Source of the DNA: Dialister sp.
Lineage (GTDB): Bacteria > Bacillota > Negativicutes > Veillonellales > Dialisteraceae
DNA length: 5,868 bases
Assembly: GCA_022722495.1 (NCBI GenBank)
Contig: JAIJLI010000148.1
Location: 1-5,868 of the forward strand
Reading direction: 5' to 3'
Shown here: one piece after another, positions 1-5,868 of the stretch
How the letters are laid out: each line of letters opens with the position of its first letter
Numbering within the stretch: position 1 is the first letter of the stretch
Position numbers and translations under genes: made by a program
Notes under the pieces: model-generated
What the model was told of the DNA's origin: nothing
Seen by the model: the letters and a program-made list of their open reading frames with translations, nothing else
Database searches by the model: none

Positions 1-27
1 TTAGAAATTTCATGATGACAGTATAAC

Positions 28-67
28 GAAGCGAGGCAACCATTTTTGAATGGCCGCCTCGTTTTTT
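28..67 (+). terminator. Rho-independent terminator of the upstream gene
   Basis: CGAGGC at 32-37 pairs with GCCTCG at 56-61, and CCATT at 40-44 pairs with AATGG at 49-53. The loop is TTTG at 45-48 and a small AA/CC internal loop separates the two stems. Six T residues follow directly at 62-67. The stem can be extended outward with A-T pairs between 28-30 and the T run. This is a textbook intrinsic terminator for a gene that ends to the left of the window, and it isolates the chelatase operon from that gene. The opposite strand lacks a comparable U tract after the stem, so it is probably one-directional. Confidence 0.9.
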
Positions 68-69
68 GT

Positions 70-97
70 TTAAATAAATTAAAATTCTGATTATAAT
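70..97 (+). promoter_or_regulatory. Candidate distal promoter P1
   Basis: A perfect -10 hexamer TATAAT lies at 92-97. The best -35 candidate is TTTAAA at 70-75, a 4/6 match to TTGACA, with a 16-base spacer. It sits just after the upstream terminator. Its -10 is inside the Fur-like box, the usual place for a repressor site. The -35 is weak and the DNA is AT-rich, so the call rests mostly on the -10. Confidence 0.35.
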
Positions 98-102
98 TAT
101 CG
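88..102. promoter_or_regulatory. Fur-box-like 7-1-7 inverted repeat (possible iron-responsive operator)
   Basis: The 15 bases read TGATTAT-A-ATTATCG. Compared with the 7-1-7 box known for Fur-family regulators of Firmicutes (TGATAAT-N-ATTATCA), 12 of the 14 defined positions agree; the mismatches are the fifth and last bases. It encloses a TATAAT hexamer at 92-97, so a bound regulator would cover that -10 element. The surroundings are very AT-rich, which raises the chance of a fortuitous match. PerR and Zur recognise similar boxes, so the metal or signal cannot be read from the site alone. Iron control would suit a haem-related chelatase operon, but that link is inference. Confidence 0.45.
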
Positions 103-111
103 TCAAAACGA

Positions 112-139
112 TTTAAAATATACAGACATGTAGTATAAT
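112..139 (+). promoter_or_regulatory. Candidate proximal promoter P2
   Basis: A perfect -10 hexamer TATAAT lies at 134-139, with TTTAAA at 112-117 (4/6 match to TTGACA) at a 16-base spacer. Transcription would begin near 146 and leave a leader of about 100 bases before the CobN-like gene. A short dyad, TATAC at 119-123 and GTATA at 133-137, overlaps the spacer and the -10. P1 and P2 may both be used; sequence alone cannot rank them. Confidence 0.45.
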
Positions 140-140
140 G

Positions 141-187
141 AATGAGTAAACCATAGTTTTCTATGAAGAGAGTCATTTGATTTTTTT
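141..187 (+). promoter_or_regulatory. Leader with small nested hairpins
   Basis: CATAG at 152-156 and CTATG at 161-165 form a perfect 5-bp hairpin with a TTTT loop. AATGA at 141-145 and TCATT at 173-177 could close an outer stem, and a run of seven T follows at 181-187. The shape resembles an attenuator, but the stems are short and AT-rich and would be weak. I recognise no riboswitch family here, in particular no cobalamin box. Confidence 0.2.
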
Positions 188-234
188 AGGGGAGTTAAAA
201 GTTTCCGGATGTATTTTTTAGAACAGACCGAGAG

Positions 235-243
235 AAAGGCGAG
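235..243 (+). promoter_or_regulatory. Imperfect ribosome binding site of the CobN-like gene
   Basis: The purine-rich stretch AAAGGCGAG precedes the ATG at 246. Its AAGG core at 236-239 is six bases from the start codon, and one C interrupts the full AAGGAG motif. No in-frame start lies upstream, because a TAG at 219-221 closes the frame. This supports 246 as the start, with modest initiation strength. Confidence 0.6.
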
Positions 244-245
244 CT

Positions 246-3200
246 ATGGAACCCAAAATTCTATATATGACGAACCATGACAGGCGGTATGCCTCCATGA
301 AGAAAGCCTGTGAGGCGCTTCAGGAGAAGAGGCTGATTTCTGACCTGTCTATTTCTGTGCGCGTGGAGCGCACGAGCGACTGGAGCAGGAATTGGGAGCG
401 CAAAGTATCTGGCGCTTCTCTGGTCATGATCCACTTGATGAAGAATGCACTGAAGTCTTCCTTTTGGAAAGATTGTAAAAAATTTCTGGATCAGAATCAC
501 ATTGCATACTTTGTCGATGCCATTGATGGGGATATGGCAGAGCACAGTGCTTCCATCGATGGCGATGTGCTCGAGACATTCCGCAAGTACTGTCTGTATG
601 GAGGCCTCAGCAATTTCAAAAATCTCTGGCTGTATGCAAATGGACTCTTTGATGATAAGGCAGAAAAAGCACAACCGCCGGAGAAGTACAGCTGGGCAGG
701 GATCTATGATCCGGGCTTGGAGAGCCGCTCCCGGAAGACGCTCTCGGATTTCGAGGCGGCGCATCCCTATGGTGACCGGCCGATGCTGGGCCTCCTTTTT
801 TACCGCGATGAGTGGATCTGGGATGATACCGCGTATGTGAAGGCCTTTCTGGAGGAAGCGGAAAAAGAAGGCTATGCGGTGCTTCCTGTCTTTGCGAACG
901 GGTTCATCGATGAGTCGGCAGGCATGCCGTCGTTATCAGAGGTGCTGGAGACGTATTTCATGAAGGACGGACAGCCTGTCATCGATGCGCTTGTATCCAC
1001 GATGAAGTTTTCTATGCTTGGCGCAGGAAAGACGAGCCTTCCCGTCTTGAAGAAGCTAGGCGTGCCGATCCTCTCTGCCTATACACTTCTCACATCGGAG
1101 GCTGACTGGCGCAAGAATCCTGAGGGAATGAATGCGGTGGAAACGTCGATCGCGGTCGCGCTTCCTGAGCTGGACGGCGCGATTTCCGGTCTGCCGATCG
1201 CTGGGCGAAAAAAAGATGTCGATGGCAGTGTCTCCTATGTGCCGATTCCTGAGCGCGTGACGCAGATGGTCAGAAAGGCGGGAAAATGGGCGACCCTTCA
1301 TCAGATGAAGGATGAAAATAAAAAAATCGCTATCATTTTCCACAATTATCCGGCGAAGAATTCAAATATCGGGAGTGCTTCCGGTCTGGATACGATGGAG
1401 AGTACCATCCGTCTCATGAAGGAAATGAAGAAAGCAGGGTATCAGATGGATTTCATCCCGGAAACCTCAGATGATTTCATCCATCTCATGACATCTCATG
1501 CGACGAACGACATTTCCATGATGACTGAAGAGCAGGCGGAGTCCTGCCAGAAGCTTTCCTGCCGTGAGTATCTGGATTTCTTCCGACAGCTGGGGAAAGA
1601 AGCGAAGGCGTCCATGGTGGATACCTGGGGGGAGGCACCAGGCGATGTCATGATCTCAGAAAAAGGCGATATTCTCATCCCCGGTACGATGGACGGACAT
1701 ATTTTCCTCACGGTGCAGCCATCGCGCCAGTACGGGATGGATCCATCGAAGGCGTATCATGACCCGAAGATCCCGCCAACGCATCAGTACCTCGCTTTCT
1801 ACTACTGGCTGCGTCATGTATGGAAAGCGGATGCGGTCATTCATATGGGGACGCATGGAAATCTGGAGTGGCTTCCGGGGAAAGGTGTCGGACTGGATGA
1901 AGAAAGCTATTCGGACATTGCGCTCGGGGATATCCCGAATATCTATCCGTACCATATGACGATCACCGGCGAAGGTATGATCGCCAAGCGCCGTGCTGCT
2001 GCCTGTTTGGTGAGTTACATGCCGGCGCCTGTTGCTGATGCAGGTGCCTACGATGAAATTGCTGAGCTGGAGAAAACGATCGATGAATATGCAGCTCTCA
2101 AGGGAAATGGGAGCGATGTTTCTGCGATGGAAGAGCCGATTCGCAAATTGGCGTTGAAAGCCAAACTGGATGAAGAAGTGCCCTATCAGGGAAAGAAGCC
2201 ATTTGCGGACTACGTCGCTTCACTACATGACTATATCGAAGAGCTGAAAGACAGCGAAGTCCATGTGGGACTGCACATTCTAGGGCAGCCGCTGACAGGC
2301 ACTCTTCTTGTAGATGGTATTCTTCAGATGCTGCGACTTTCGAATGGAGAGATGCCTTCCATTTATGATTTGCTGGCAGAAAAATACGGCGTTACCTTAG
2401 ATGATATCCAGCAGCATGCGGGAGACATGGTAGAAACGCAGGGCATCACCGGCGGACAGCTGATGGATAAAATCCGAAAAGAAGCGAAGACGGTCATCGA
2501 AACGCTGGCTTCCGGCAGCTTTACGGCAGAAGCGATCGACTCTGCCATGGCACTTTCAGAAGCTCATGGCAGTGACGTATGGAGACAGTCGCTGAAAAAA
2601 CTTCTCACGTTTGTGAACGAGGAGATGGTGCCACGTATTCAGGGGGCGAAAGAGGAACTCACTCACACGATAGATGCGCTGGCAGGCCGCTATGTGGAGC
2701 CGGGGCCTTCCGGCTCACCGAATGCCGGCGGCGTTTCGCTCCTTCCATCGGGACGTAATTTTTATGGTACGGATCCCCGTACCATGCCATCTCCGACAGG
2801 ATGGCAGCTCGGGGTGAAGCTGGGCGATCGCATGATAGAAAAATTCATCGCTGACCAAGGCAAATATCCTGAAAATATCGGTATGGTACTGTGGTCCGGA
2901 CCGAATATGCGCTCCTCGGGGCAGGATATCGCTGAATTCCTCTACCTTCTGGGCGTCCGTCCCGTTTGGCAGAAGGGAAGCCTTCGTGTGACAGGGCTTG
3001 AGGTGATTCCCCTTACCGAACTCAAACGGCCGCGCATCGATGTGACGGGACGTATCTCCGGACTTTTCCGCGATACCCTTCCGCAGCTTGCTGAACTGAT
3101 GGATAAGGCGGTCATGCTTGTGGCTTCACTGGATGAATCTGAAGAGGATAACTTCATCCGGAAGCATGTGAAAGAAGATGCCAGATCCATGGAGGATGCC

Positions 3201-3959
3201 GGAGTCGATGGAGATGAGGCATGGAGAAATGCTGCTTTCCGCATTTTCGGAGATGCGCCCGGGACCTATGGTGCAGGTGTCAATACTGTGCTTGATGCGA
3301 AGAACTGGCAGACGGAAGAGGATCTGGCGAATGTGTATGTCCGCTGGGGCGGGCATGTCTTTGGCGGCGGAAAACGCGGCGTATTCCATCCGGAGCTATT
3401 TAAGAAGCGCCTGGCTTCTCTCGATCTTACGGTAAAGAATGAGGAAAACCATGAGAGCAATATCCTCTCATCAGATGATTACAATGCGTTCCATGGCGGG
3501 ATGATCGCGGCAGTCAAGAGCCTTGGCGGGAAAGCACCTGTTTCCTACGTGGGGGATAGTACGAATCGTTCTTCCGTCGGCGTAAAGACGGTACAGGAAG
3601 AAATGAAGCGTGTCTTCCGTGCAGAATCTATGAATCCGAAGTATATCGAAGGGCTCATGAAACACGGCTACAAAGGGGCGACAGATCTTGCAAATCGTCT
3701 TTCGATTTCCTTCCAGTGGGATGCGACAAGCGGTGTCATGGATGACTGGATGTATGAACAGTATGCGCAGAAATACGCTTTGGATCCCGCGATGCAAAAA
3801 TGGATGAAGAAGGTCAATCCATGGGCTCTTCAGAGCATGGCAGAGACTCTTCTTGAGGCGAACCAGCGTGACATGTGGCATGCGAGCGATGAGATGAAAG
3901 AGGAGCTGCAGGAGCTTTACCTCTCTGTCGAAGGGGAACTCGAAGATGATGACGACTGA
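246..3959 (+). CDS. cobN: CobN/BchH-type class II metal chelatase large subunit
   Basis: This 1237-residue protein is a full-length member of the CobN/BchH/ChlH family, the large cytoplasmic subunit that binds the tetrapyrrole and carries the chelation site, driven by an AAA+ partner. Family blocks appear in the expected order: HMGTHGNLEWLPGK at 533-546, GPSGSPNAGG near 820-829, GRNFYGTDPR at 836-845, a DVTGRISGLFRD block before residue 1000, RIFGDAPGTYGAGV at 999-1012, and SDDYNAFHGGM ending near 1086. HGN rather than the BchH-like HGT, and the NFY-DPR block, favour the CobN/HmuS side over true magnesium chelatase. No signal peptide or membrane segment is apparent. The tail is acidic (ending EDDDD), partly because it overlaps the next start. 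The I-type motor gene downstream supports an ATP-dependent chelatase. Metal, tetrapyrrole and direction are unknown. Cobalt insertion for B12 is possible but lacks neighbouring cob/cbi genes; a haem-dechelating, HmuS-like role is the alternative. The symbol marks the family only. Confidence 0.93.
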   Translation: MEPKILYMTNHDRRYASMKKACEALQEKRLISDLSISVRVERTSDWSRNWERKVSGASLVMIHLMKNALKSSFWKDCKKFLDQNHIAYFVDAIDGDMAEHSASIDGDVLETFRKYCLYGGLSNFKNLWLYANGLFDDKAEKAQPPEKYSWAGIYDPGLESRSRKTLSDFEAAHPYGDRPMLGLLFYRDEWIWDDTAYVKAFLEEAEKEGYAVLPVFANGFIDESAGMPSLSEVLETYFMKDGQPVIDALVSTMKFSMLGAGKTSLPVLKKLGVPILSAYTLLTSEADWRKNPEGMNAVETSIAVALPELDGAISGLPIAGRKKDVDGSVSYVPIPERVTQMVRKAGKWATLHQMKDENKKIAIIFHNYPAKNSNIGSASGLDTMESTIRLMKEMKKAGYQMDFIPETSDDFIHLMTSHATNDISMMTEEQAESCQKLSCREYLDFFRQLGKEAKASMVDTWGEAPGDVMISEKGDILIPGTMDGHIFLTVQPSRQYGMDPSKAYHDPKIPPTHQYLAFYYWLRHVWKADAVIHMGTHGNLEWLPGKGVGLDEESYSDIALGDIPNIYPYHMTITGEGMIAKRRAAACLVSYMPAPVADAGAYDEIAELEKTIDEYAALKGNGSDVSAMEEPIRKLALKAKLDEEVPYQGKKPFADYVASLHDYIEELKDSEVHVGLHILGQPLTGTLLVDGILQMLRLSNGEMPSIYDLLAEKYGVTLDDIQQHAGDMVETQGITGGQLMDKIRKEAKTVIETLASGSFTAEAIDSAMALSEAHGSDVWRQSLKKLLTFVNEEMVPRIQGAKEELTHTIDALAGRYVEPGPSGSPNAGGVSLLPSGRNFYGTDPRTMPSPTGWQLGVKLGDRMIEKFIADQGKYPENIGMVLWSGPNMRSSGQDIAEFLYLLGVRPVWQKGSLRVTGLEVIPLTELKRPRIDVTGRISGLFRDTLPQLAELMDKAVMLVASLDESEEDNFIRKHVKEDARSMEDAGVDGDEAWRNAAFRIFGDAPGTYGAGVNTVLDAKNWQTEEDLANVYVRWGGHVFGGGKRGVFHPELFKKRLASLDLTVKNEENHESNILSSDDYNAFHGGMIAAVKSLGGKAPVSYVGDSTNRSSVGVKTVQEEMKRVFRAESMNPKYIEGLMKHGYKGATDLANRLSISFQWDATSGVMDDWMYEQYAQKYALDPAMQKWMKKVNPWALQSMAETLLEANQRDMWHASDEMKEELQELYLSVEGELEDDDD
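3931..3937 (+). promoter_or_regulatory. Ribosome binding site of the radical SAM gene, inside the CobN-like gene
   Basis: AAGGGGA lies within the last codons of the CobN-like gene, eight bases before the ATG at 3946. It supports initiation at the first of two tandem ATG codons (3946 and 3949) and so fixes the overlap between the two genes. Confidence 0.65.
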
Positions 3960-4998
3960 TCTTTCGCCGATCCGTATGCTGGTCCTCACGCTGACCGGCC
4001 GCTGCAACTTTGCCTGCCGGTATTGTTATGCAGCAGACGCGGATCAGGTGGATATGAAGGAGGAGACGGCCATTGCGGCATTGCACCTTGCCGGAAAGGG
4101 AGGAAATCGCTTTCTCCTGCAGTTTTCCGGCGGGGAGCCGCTGCTTCGATTTCCGCTCATACGGAAACTGGTAGAAATCGCCGAGAGGAATCACTATGAT
4201 GCGCAGATGCAGATACAGACGAATGGTTCACTCCTCACCAAGGATATAGGTACATGGCTTTACCGGCATGGAGTGGGGATCGGCATTTCCTGCGACGGAC
4301 GCAAGGATCTCATGGACCGCACGCGCCGGAGAAAAGACGGCGGCTCGTCCTTTCAGGCTGCGTCAGAAGGCTTTAAGAATCTGGCGTCTGCCGGCATCGG
4401 GACGGGCATCACCTGTGTTGTGACAGAGGATATGACAGATGATCTCCCCGGTATTGCCGACATGGCGCATTTCTATGGAAATGTTCACCAGGTCGGCTTC
4501 GACATATTGCGTGAGCAGGGGCGCGGGGCTGCTCTTCATGCGCCTTCCGCAGAGGCGATGACAAAAGCACTCGAAAAGACTGCGGTGCGCATGGACCTTT
4601 TGGAACAGATGACGGGACGGCATATCCACTTCACGCAGGAGGATCGAGCCGCTCGTCTCGAAAAAACCAAAGATTACGATTTCCCTCAGTGCTATGCCAT
4701 GCACGGTGAAGCGGCTTTCGTCGATGTGCATGGAAATATCTATGCCTGCTCCTCGCTGATGGGAAGAGAGCGCTATCTTCTGGGCAATGTCCACGAAGGG
4801 CGTGATCCTGAAAGAGTGAAAGCCGTCGCCGCTTTTGTCGAGCAGTCCATGGCGGAGTGCCGCGACTGCTCCTACTTCCCTCTATGCGGCGGTGGCTGCT
4901 TCTCCCGCTGGCTTCGCGCAGACGGTCAGGTGAAAAAGTCTGAAGCAGAATGTGCGATGAAACAGTTTTTTATAAAAAGATATGTGAGGAAACGCTGA
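3946..4998 (+). CDS. Radical SAM/SPASM-domain enzyme coupled to the chelatase gene
   Basis: This 350-residue protein is a radical SAM enzyme. The [4Fe-4S]/SAM motif CNFACRYC gives C20, C24 and C27, SGGEP is at 61-65, and an ISCDG strand near 114-118 is followed by the D-x-x-R and GGSSF segment typical of SPASM enzymes. The C-terminal domain has the complete seven-cysteine SPASM pattern: C249-x13-G-x4-C268, then C305-x2-C308-x5-C314-x3-C318, then C336. It should therefore bind two auxiliary clusters. The CxxxCxxC motif begins only 20 residues in, leaving no room for a fused peptide-recognition domain. The gene overlaps the CobN-like gene by 14 bases, which implies translational coupling and joint function. 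Relatives include sulfatase maturases, peptide maturases and the tetrapyrrole enzymes NirJ, AhbC and AhbD. A tetrapyrrole substrate is attractive given the neighbours, but I cannot assign a reaction. No precursor peptide gene is evident nearby. Confidence 0.9.
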   Translation: MMTTDLSPIRMLVLTLTGRCNFACRYCYAADADQVDMKEETAIAALHLAGKGGNRFLLQFSGGEPLLRFPLIRKLVEIAERNHYDAQMQIQTNGSLLTKDIGTWLYRHGVGIGISCDGRKDLMDRTRRRKDGGSSFQAASEGFKNLASAGIGTGITCVVTEDMTDDLPGIADMAHFYGNVHQVGFDILREQGRGAALHAPSAEAMTKALEKTAVRMDLLEQMTGRHIHFTQEDRAARLEKTKDYDFPQCYAMHGEAAFVDVHGNIYACSSLMGRERYLLGNVHEGRDPERVKAVAAFVEQSMAECRDCSYFPLCGGGCFSRWLRADGQVKKSEAECAMKQFFIKRYVRKR

Positions 4999-5017
4999 TT
5001 CGAGCAAAGCATCCGTG

Positions 5018-5045
5018 TTTACTTACAACTGATTACATTTTTAAT
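5018..5045 (+). promoter_or_regulatory. Possible internal promoter before the chelatase ATPase gene
   Basis: TTTACT at 5018-5023 (4/6 match to TTGACA) and TTTAAT at 5040-5045 (5/6 match to TATAAT) are separated by 16 bases. They lie in a 91-base AT-rich gap between genes of balanced composition. No terminator is visible in the gap, so the ATPase gene could be read both from the operon promoter and from here. A perfect palindrome TATCGATA at 5052-5059 follows the -10 near the expected transcription start and might be an operator, though an 8-base palindrome is easily found by chance. Confidence 0.35.
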
Positions 5046-5074
5046 TTTTCATATCGATAGAACCGATTGATTTC

Positions 5075-5081
5075 AAGGAGG
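5075..5081 (+). promoter_or_regulatory. Strong ribosome binding site of the chelatase ATPase gene
   Basis: AAGGAGG is a full Shine-Dalgarno match, eight bases before the ATG at 5090. It decides the start against the next in-frame ATG at 5141, which would remove the first strand of the AAA+ domain. It is clearly stronger than the site of the large subunit, which would suit a motor subunit needed in several copies per complex. Confidence 0.85.
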
Positions 5082-5089
5082 ATATATCA

Positions 5090-5868
5090 ATGAAAAGACA
5101 GGGGACATTTCCATTCACAGCCATCATCGGGCAGGATACGATGAAAAGAGCACTTGTGCTGAATGTCGTCAATCCAAAACTGGGCGGTGTACTGATTCAG
5201 GGTGAGAAAGGGACGGCAAAGTCGACCGCTGTGCGCGCTCTCGCCGACCTTCTTCCGCCGCGCCGCTGCATCAAGGGATGCCGTTTCCATGATGATCCGG
5301 ATGACAAGGCAAACTGGTGTGATGAATGCCATGAAAAATACGACCATGCAGAACCGGAAGTAGAGATGCTGCCGATGAAGGTGGTCGAGCTTCCGGTCAG
5401 TGCGACAGAAGATCGTGTCGTCGGTACACTGGACATCGAAGCTGCTATCCGTGAAGGCAAGCGGTCTTTCGAAACCGGCATTCTCGCAGATGCAAACCGC
5501 AACATTCTCTATGTCGATGAGATCAATCTGCTGGATGACCATGTCGTCGATGTACTTCTTGACTCTGCCGCTATGGGGATCAATACCGTAGAGCGTGAAG
5601 GGATTTCCTACTCCCATCCGGCGCGCTTCTCTCTGGTCGGCACGATGAATCCGGAAGAAGGGGATATCCGTCCGCAGCTTCTTGATCGCTTTGCCCTTTC
5701 TGTCAAGGTCGTCGGCGAACAGGATCCGGAAAAGAGAGCGGAAATCATCAAACGCCGTCTCGCTTATGAAGCGGATCCGCAGCCTTTCCTCGATGCATGG
5801 AAGGATGAGCAGGAGAAAGAAGTCCGCCGCATCGAGCGTGCGATGAAGCTGCTCCCGCAGGTCACGGT
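5090..5868 (+). CDS. chlI: ChlI/BchI-type AAA+ chelatase ATPase, 3' end outside the window
   Basis: The 259 visible residues, open at the right edge, form a ChlI/BchI-type AAA+ module, the ATP-driven motor of class II chelatases. The opening [10 protein letters not shown] is typical of the family. Walker A is GEKGTAKST at 38-46, Walker B is ILYVDEIN at 139-146, the sensor region is GTMNPEEG at 184-191, and RPQLLDRF at 194-201 holds the arginine-finger segment. The [16 protein letters not shown] insert (100-115) is also diagnostic. Four cysteines, C60, C64, C77 and C80, lie between Walker A and this insert in a C-x3-C-x12-C-x2-C array that could bind zinc or an Fe-S cluster; plant and cyanobacterial ChlI lack this array as far as I recall. 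Typical ChlI is about 340-360 residues, while fused I-D forms with a C-terminal VWA domain exceed 600; the missing end would tell which this is. The symbol marks the family only. It probably drives the CobN-like subunit at 246-3959. Confidence 0.92.
   Translation, partial: MKRQGTFPFTAIIGQDTMKRALVLNVVNPKLGGVLIQGEKGTAKSTAVRALADLLPPRRCIKGCRFHDDPDDKANWCDECHEKYDHAEPEVEMLPMKVVELPVSATEDRVVGTLDIEAAIREGKRSFETGILADANRNILYVDEINLLDDHVVDVLLDSAAMGINTVEREGISYSHPARFSLVGTMNPEEGDIRPQLLDRFALSVKVVGEQDPEKRAEIIKRRLAYEADPQPFLDAWKDEQEKEVRRIERAMKLLPQVT

Noticed and set aside
140..245. A cobalamin or other riboswitch in the leader of the CobN-like gene.
   Set aside because: The leader is too short and AT-rich for a cobalamin riboswitch and I see no B12-box-like sequence; only weak 5-bp hairpins are present.
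209..280. A 23-codon open frame (ATG at 209) overlapping the start of the CobN-like gene, as a possible leader or precursor peptide.
   Set aside because: The nearest purine-rich site (AGGGGAG at 188-194) is 14 bases away, the frame ends inside the CobN-like gene, and the peptide shows no precursor-like features such as a conserved leader or a cysteine-rich core.
246..3959. True magnesium chelatase subunit H for chlorophyll synthesis.
   Set aside because: The HGNLEWLPGK form of the core motif and the other blocks look CobN-like, and no bacteriochlorophyll genes accompany it. The I-type motor is shared by several chelatase types and does not decide the metal.
3471..4007. Minus-strand open frame of 178 codons across the junction of the first two genes.
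   Set aside because: It is wholly antisense to two genes with clear family motifs, has no recognisable domain, and is best explained as a by-product of their codon use. The same applies to the minus-strand frames at 261-764, 1656-1955, 3814-4194, 4363-4794 and 5087-5617.
1..5868. CRISPR array, insertion sequence, tRNA or rRNA.
   Set aside because: No regularly spaced repeats, transposase-like frame, terminal inverted repeats or structural RNA sequence were recognised on either strand.

Overview
The window carries three genes, all on the + strand: a class II metal chelatase large subunit (CobN/BchH type), a radical SAM/SPASM enzyme that overlaps its 3' end, and the 5' part of a ChlI/BchI-type AAA+ chelatase ATPase that runs off the right edge. 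The coding DNA has fairly balanced base composition, the non-coding DNA is AT-rich, and the ribosome binding sites are Shine-Dalgarno type. Together with the radical SAM enzyme and the protein similarities I recognise, this suggests an anaerobic Firmicute. Negativicutes (Veillonellaceae-like, for example Dialister or Megasphaera) is my best guess, but it is an impression and not a proof.

Layout. Positions 1-245 are non-coding. They hold a strong intrinsic terminator for an upstream gene (28-67), a Fur-box-like 7-1-7 sequence (88-102) that encloses one TATAAT, a second TATAAT (134-139), and a leader of about 100 bases with small dyads. The CobN-like gene occupies 246-3959. The radical SAM gene (3946-4998) starts inside it with a 14-base overlap. 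A 91-base AT-rich gap (4999-5089) contains a possible secondary promoter and a strong ribosome binding site. The ATPase gene starts at 5090 and is still open at 5868.

How they may work together. Class II chelatases use a large porphyrin-binding subunit (CobN, BchH/ChlH) and an AAA+ motor made of I and D subunits. The window supplies the large subunit and at least the I-type motor. No cobalamin or chlorophyll genes are visible. Because anaerobes normally insert cobalt with CbiK/CbiX and do not make chlorophyll, a biosynthetic role in B12 or chlorophyll is not the obvious reading. A more attractive hypothesis is a haem or tetrapyrrole utilisation system. CobN-like HmuS of Bacteroides has been described as acting on haem in the reverse, dechelating direction, and a Fur-like box in front of the operon would fit iron control. 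The tightly coupled radical SAM/SPASM protein is the unexplained part. It could modify the tetrapyrrole, as AhbC, AhbD and NirJ do, or mature a protein partner. The chelatase families are clear from sequence; the substrate, metal and direction of reaction are inference.
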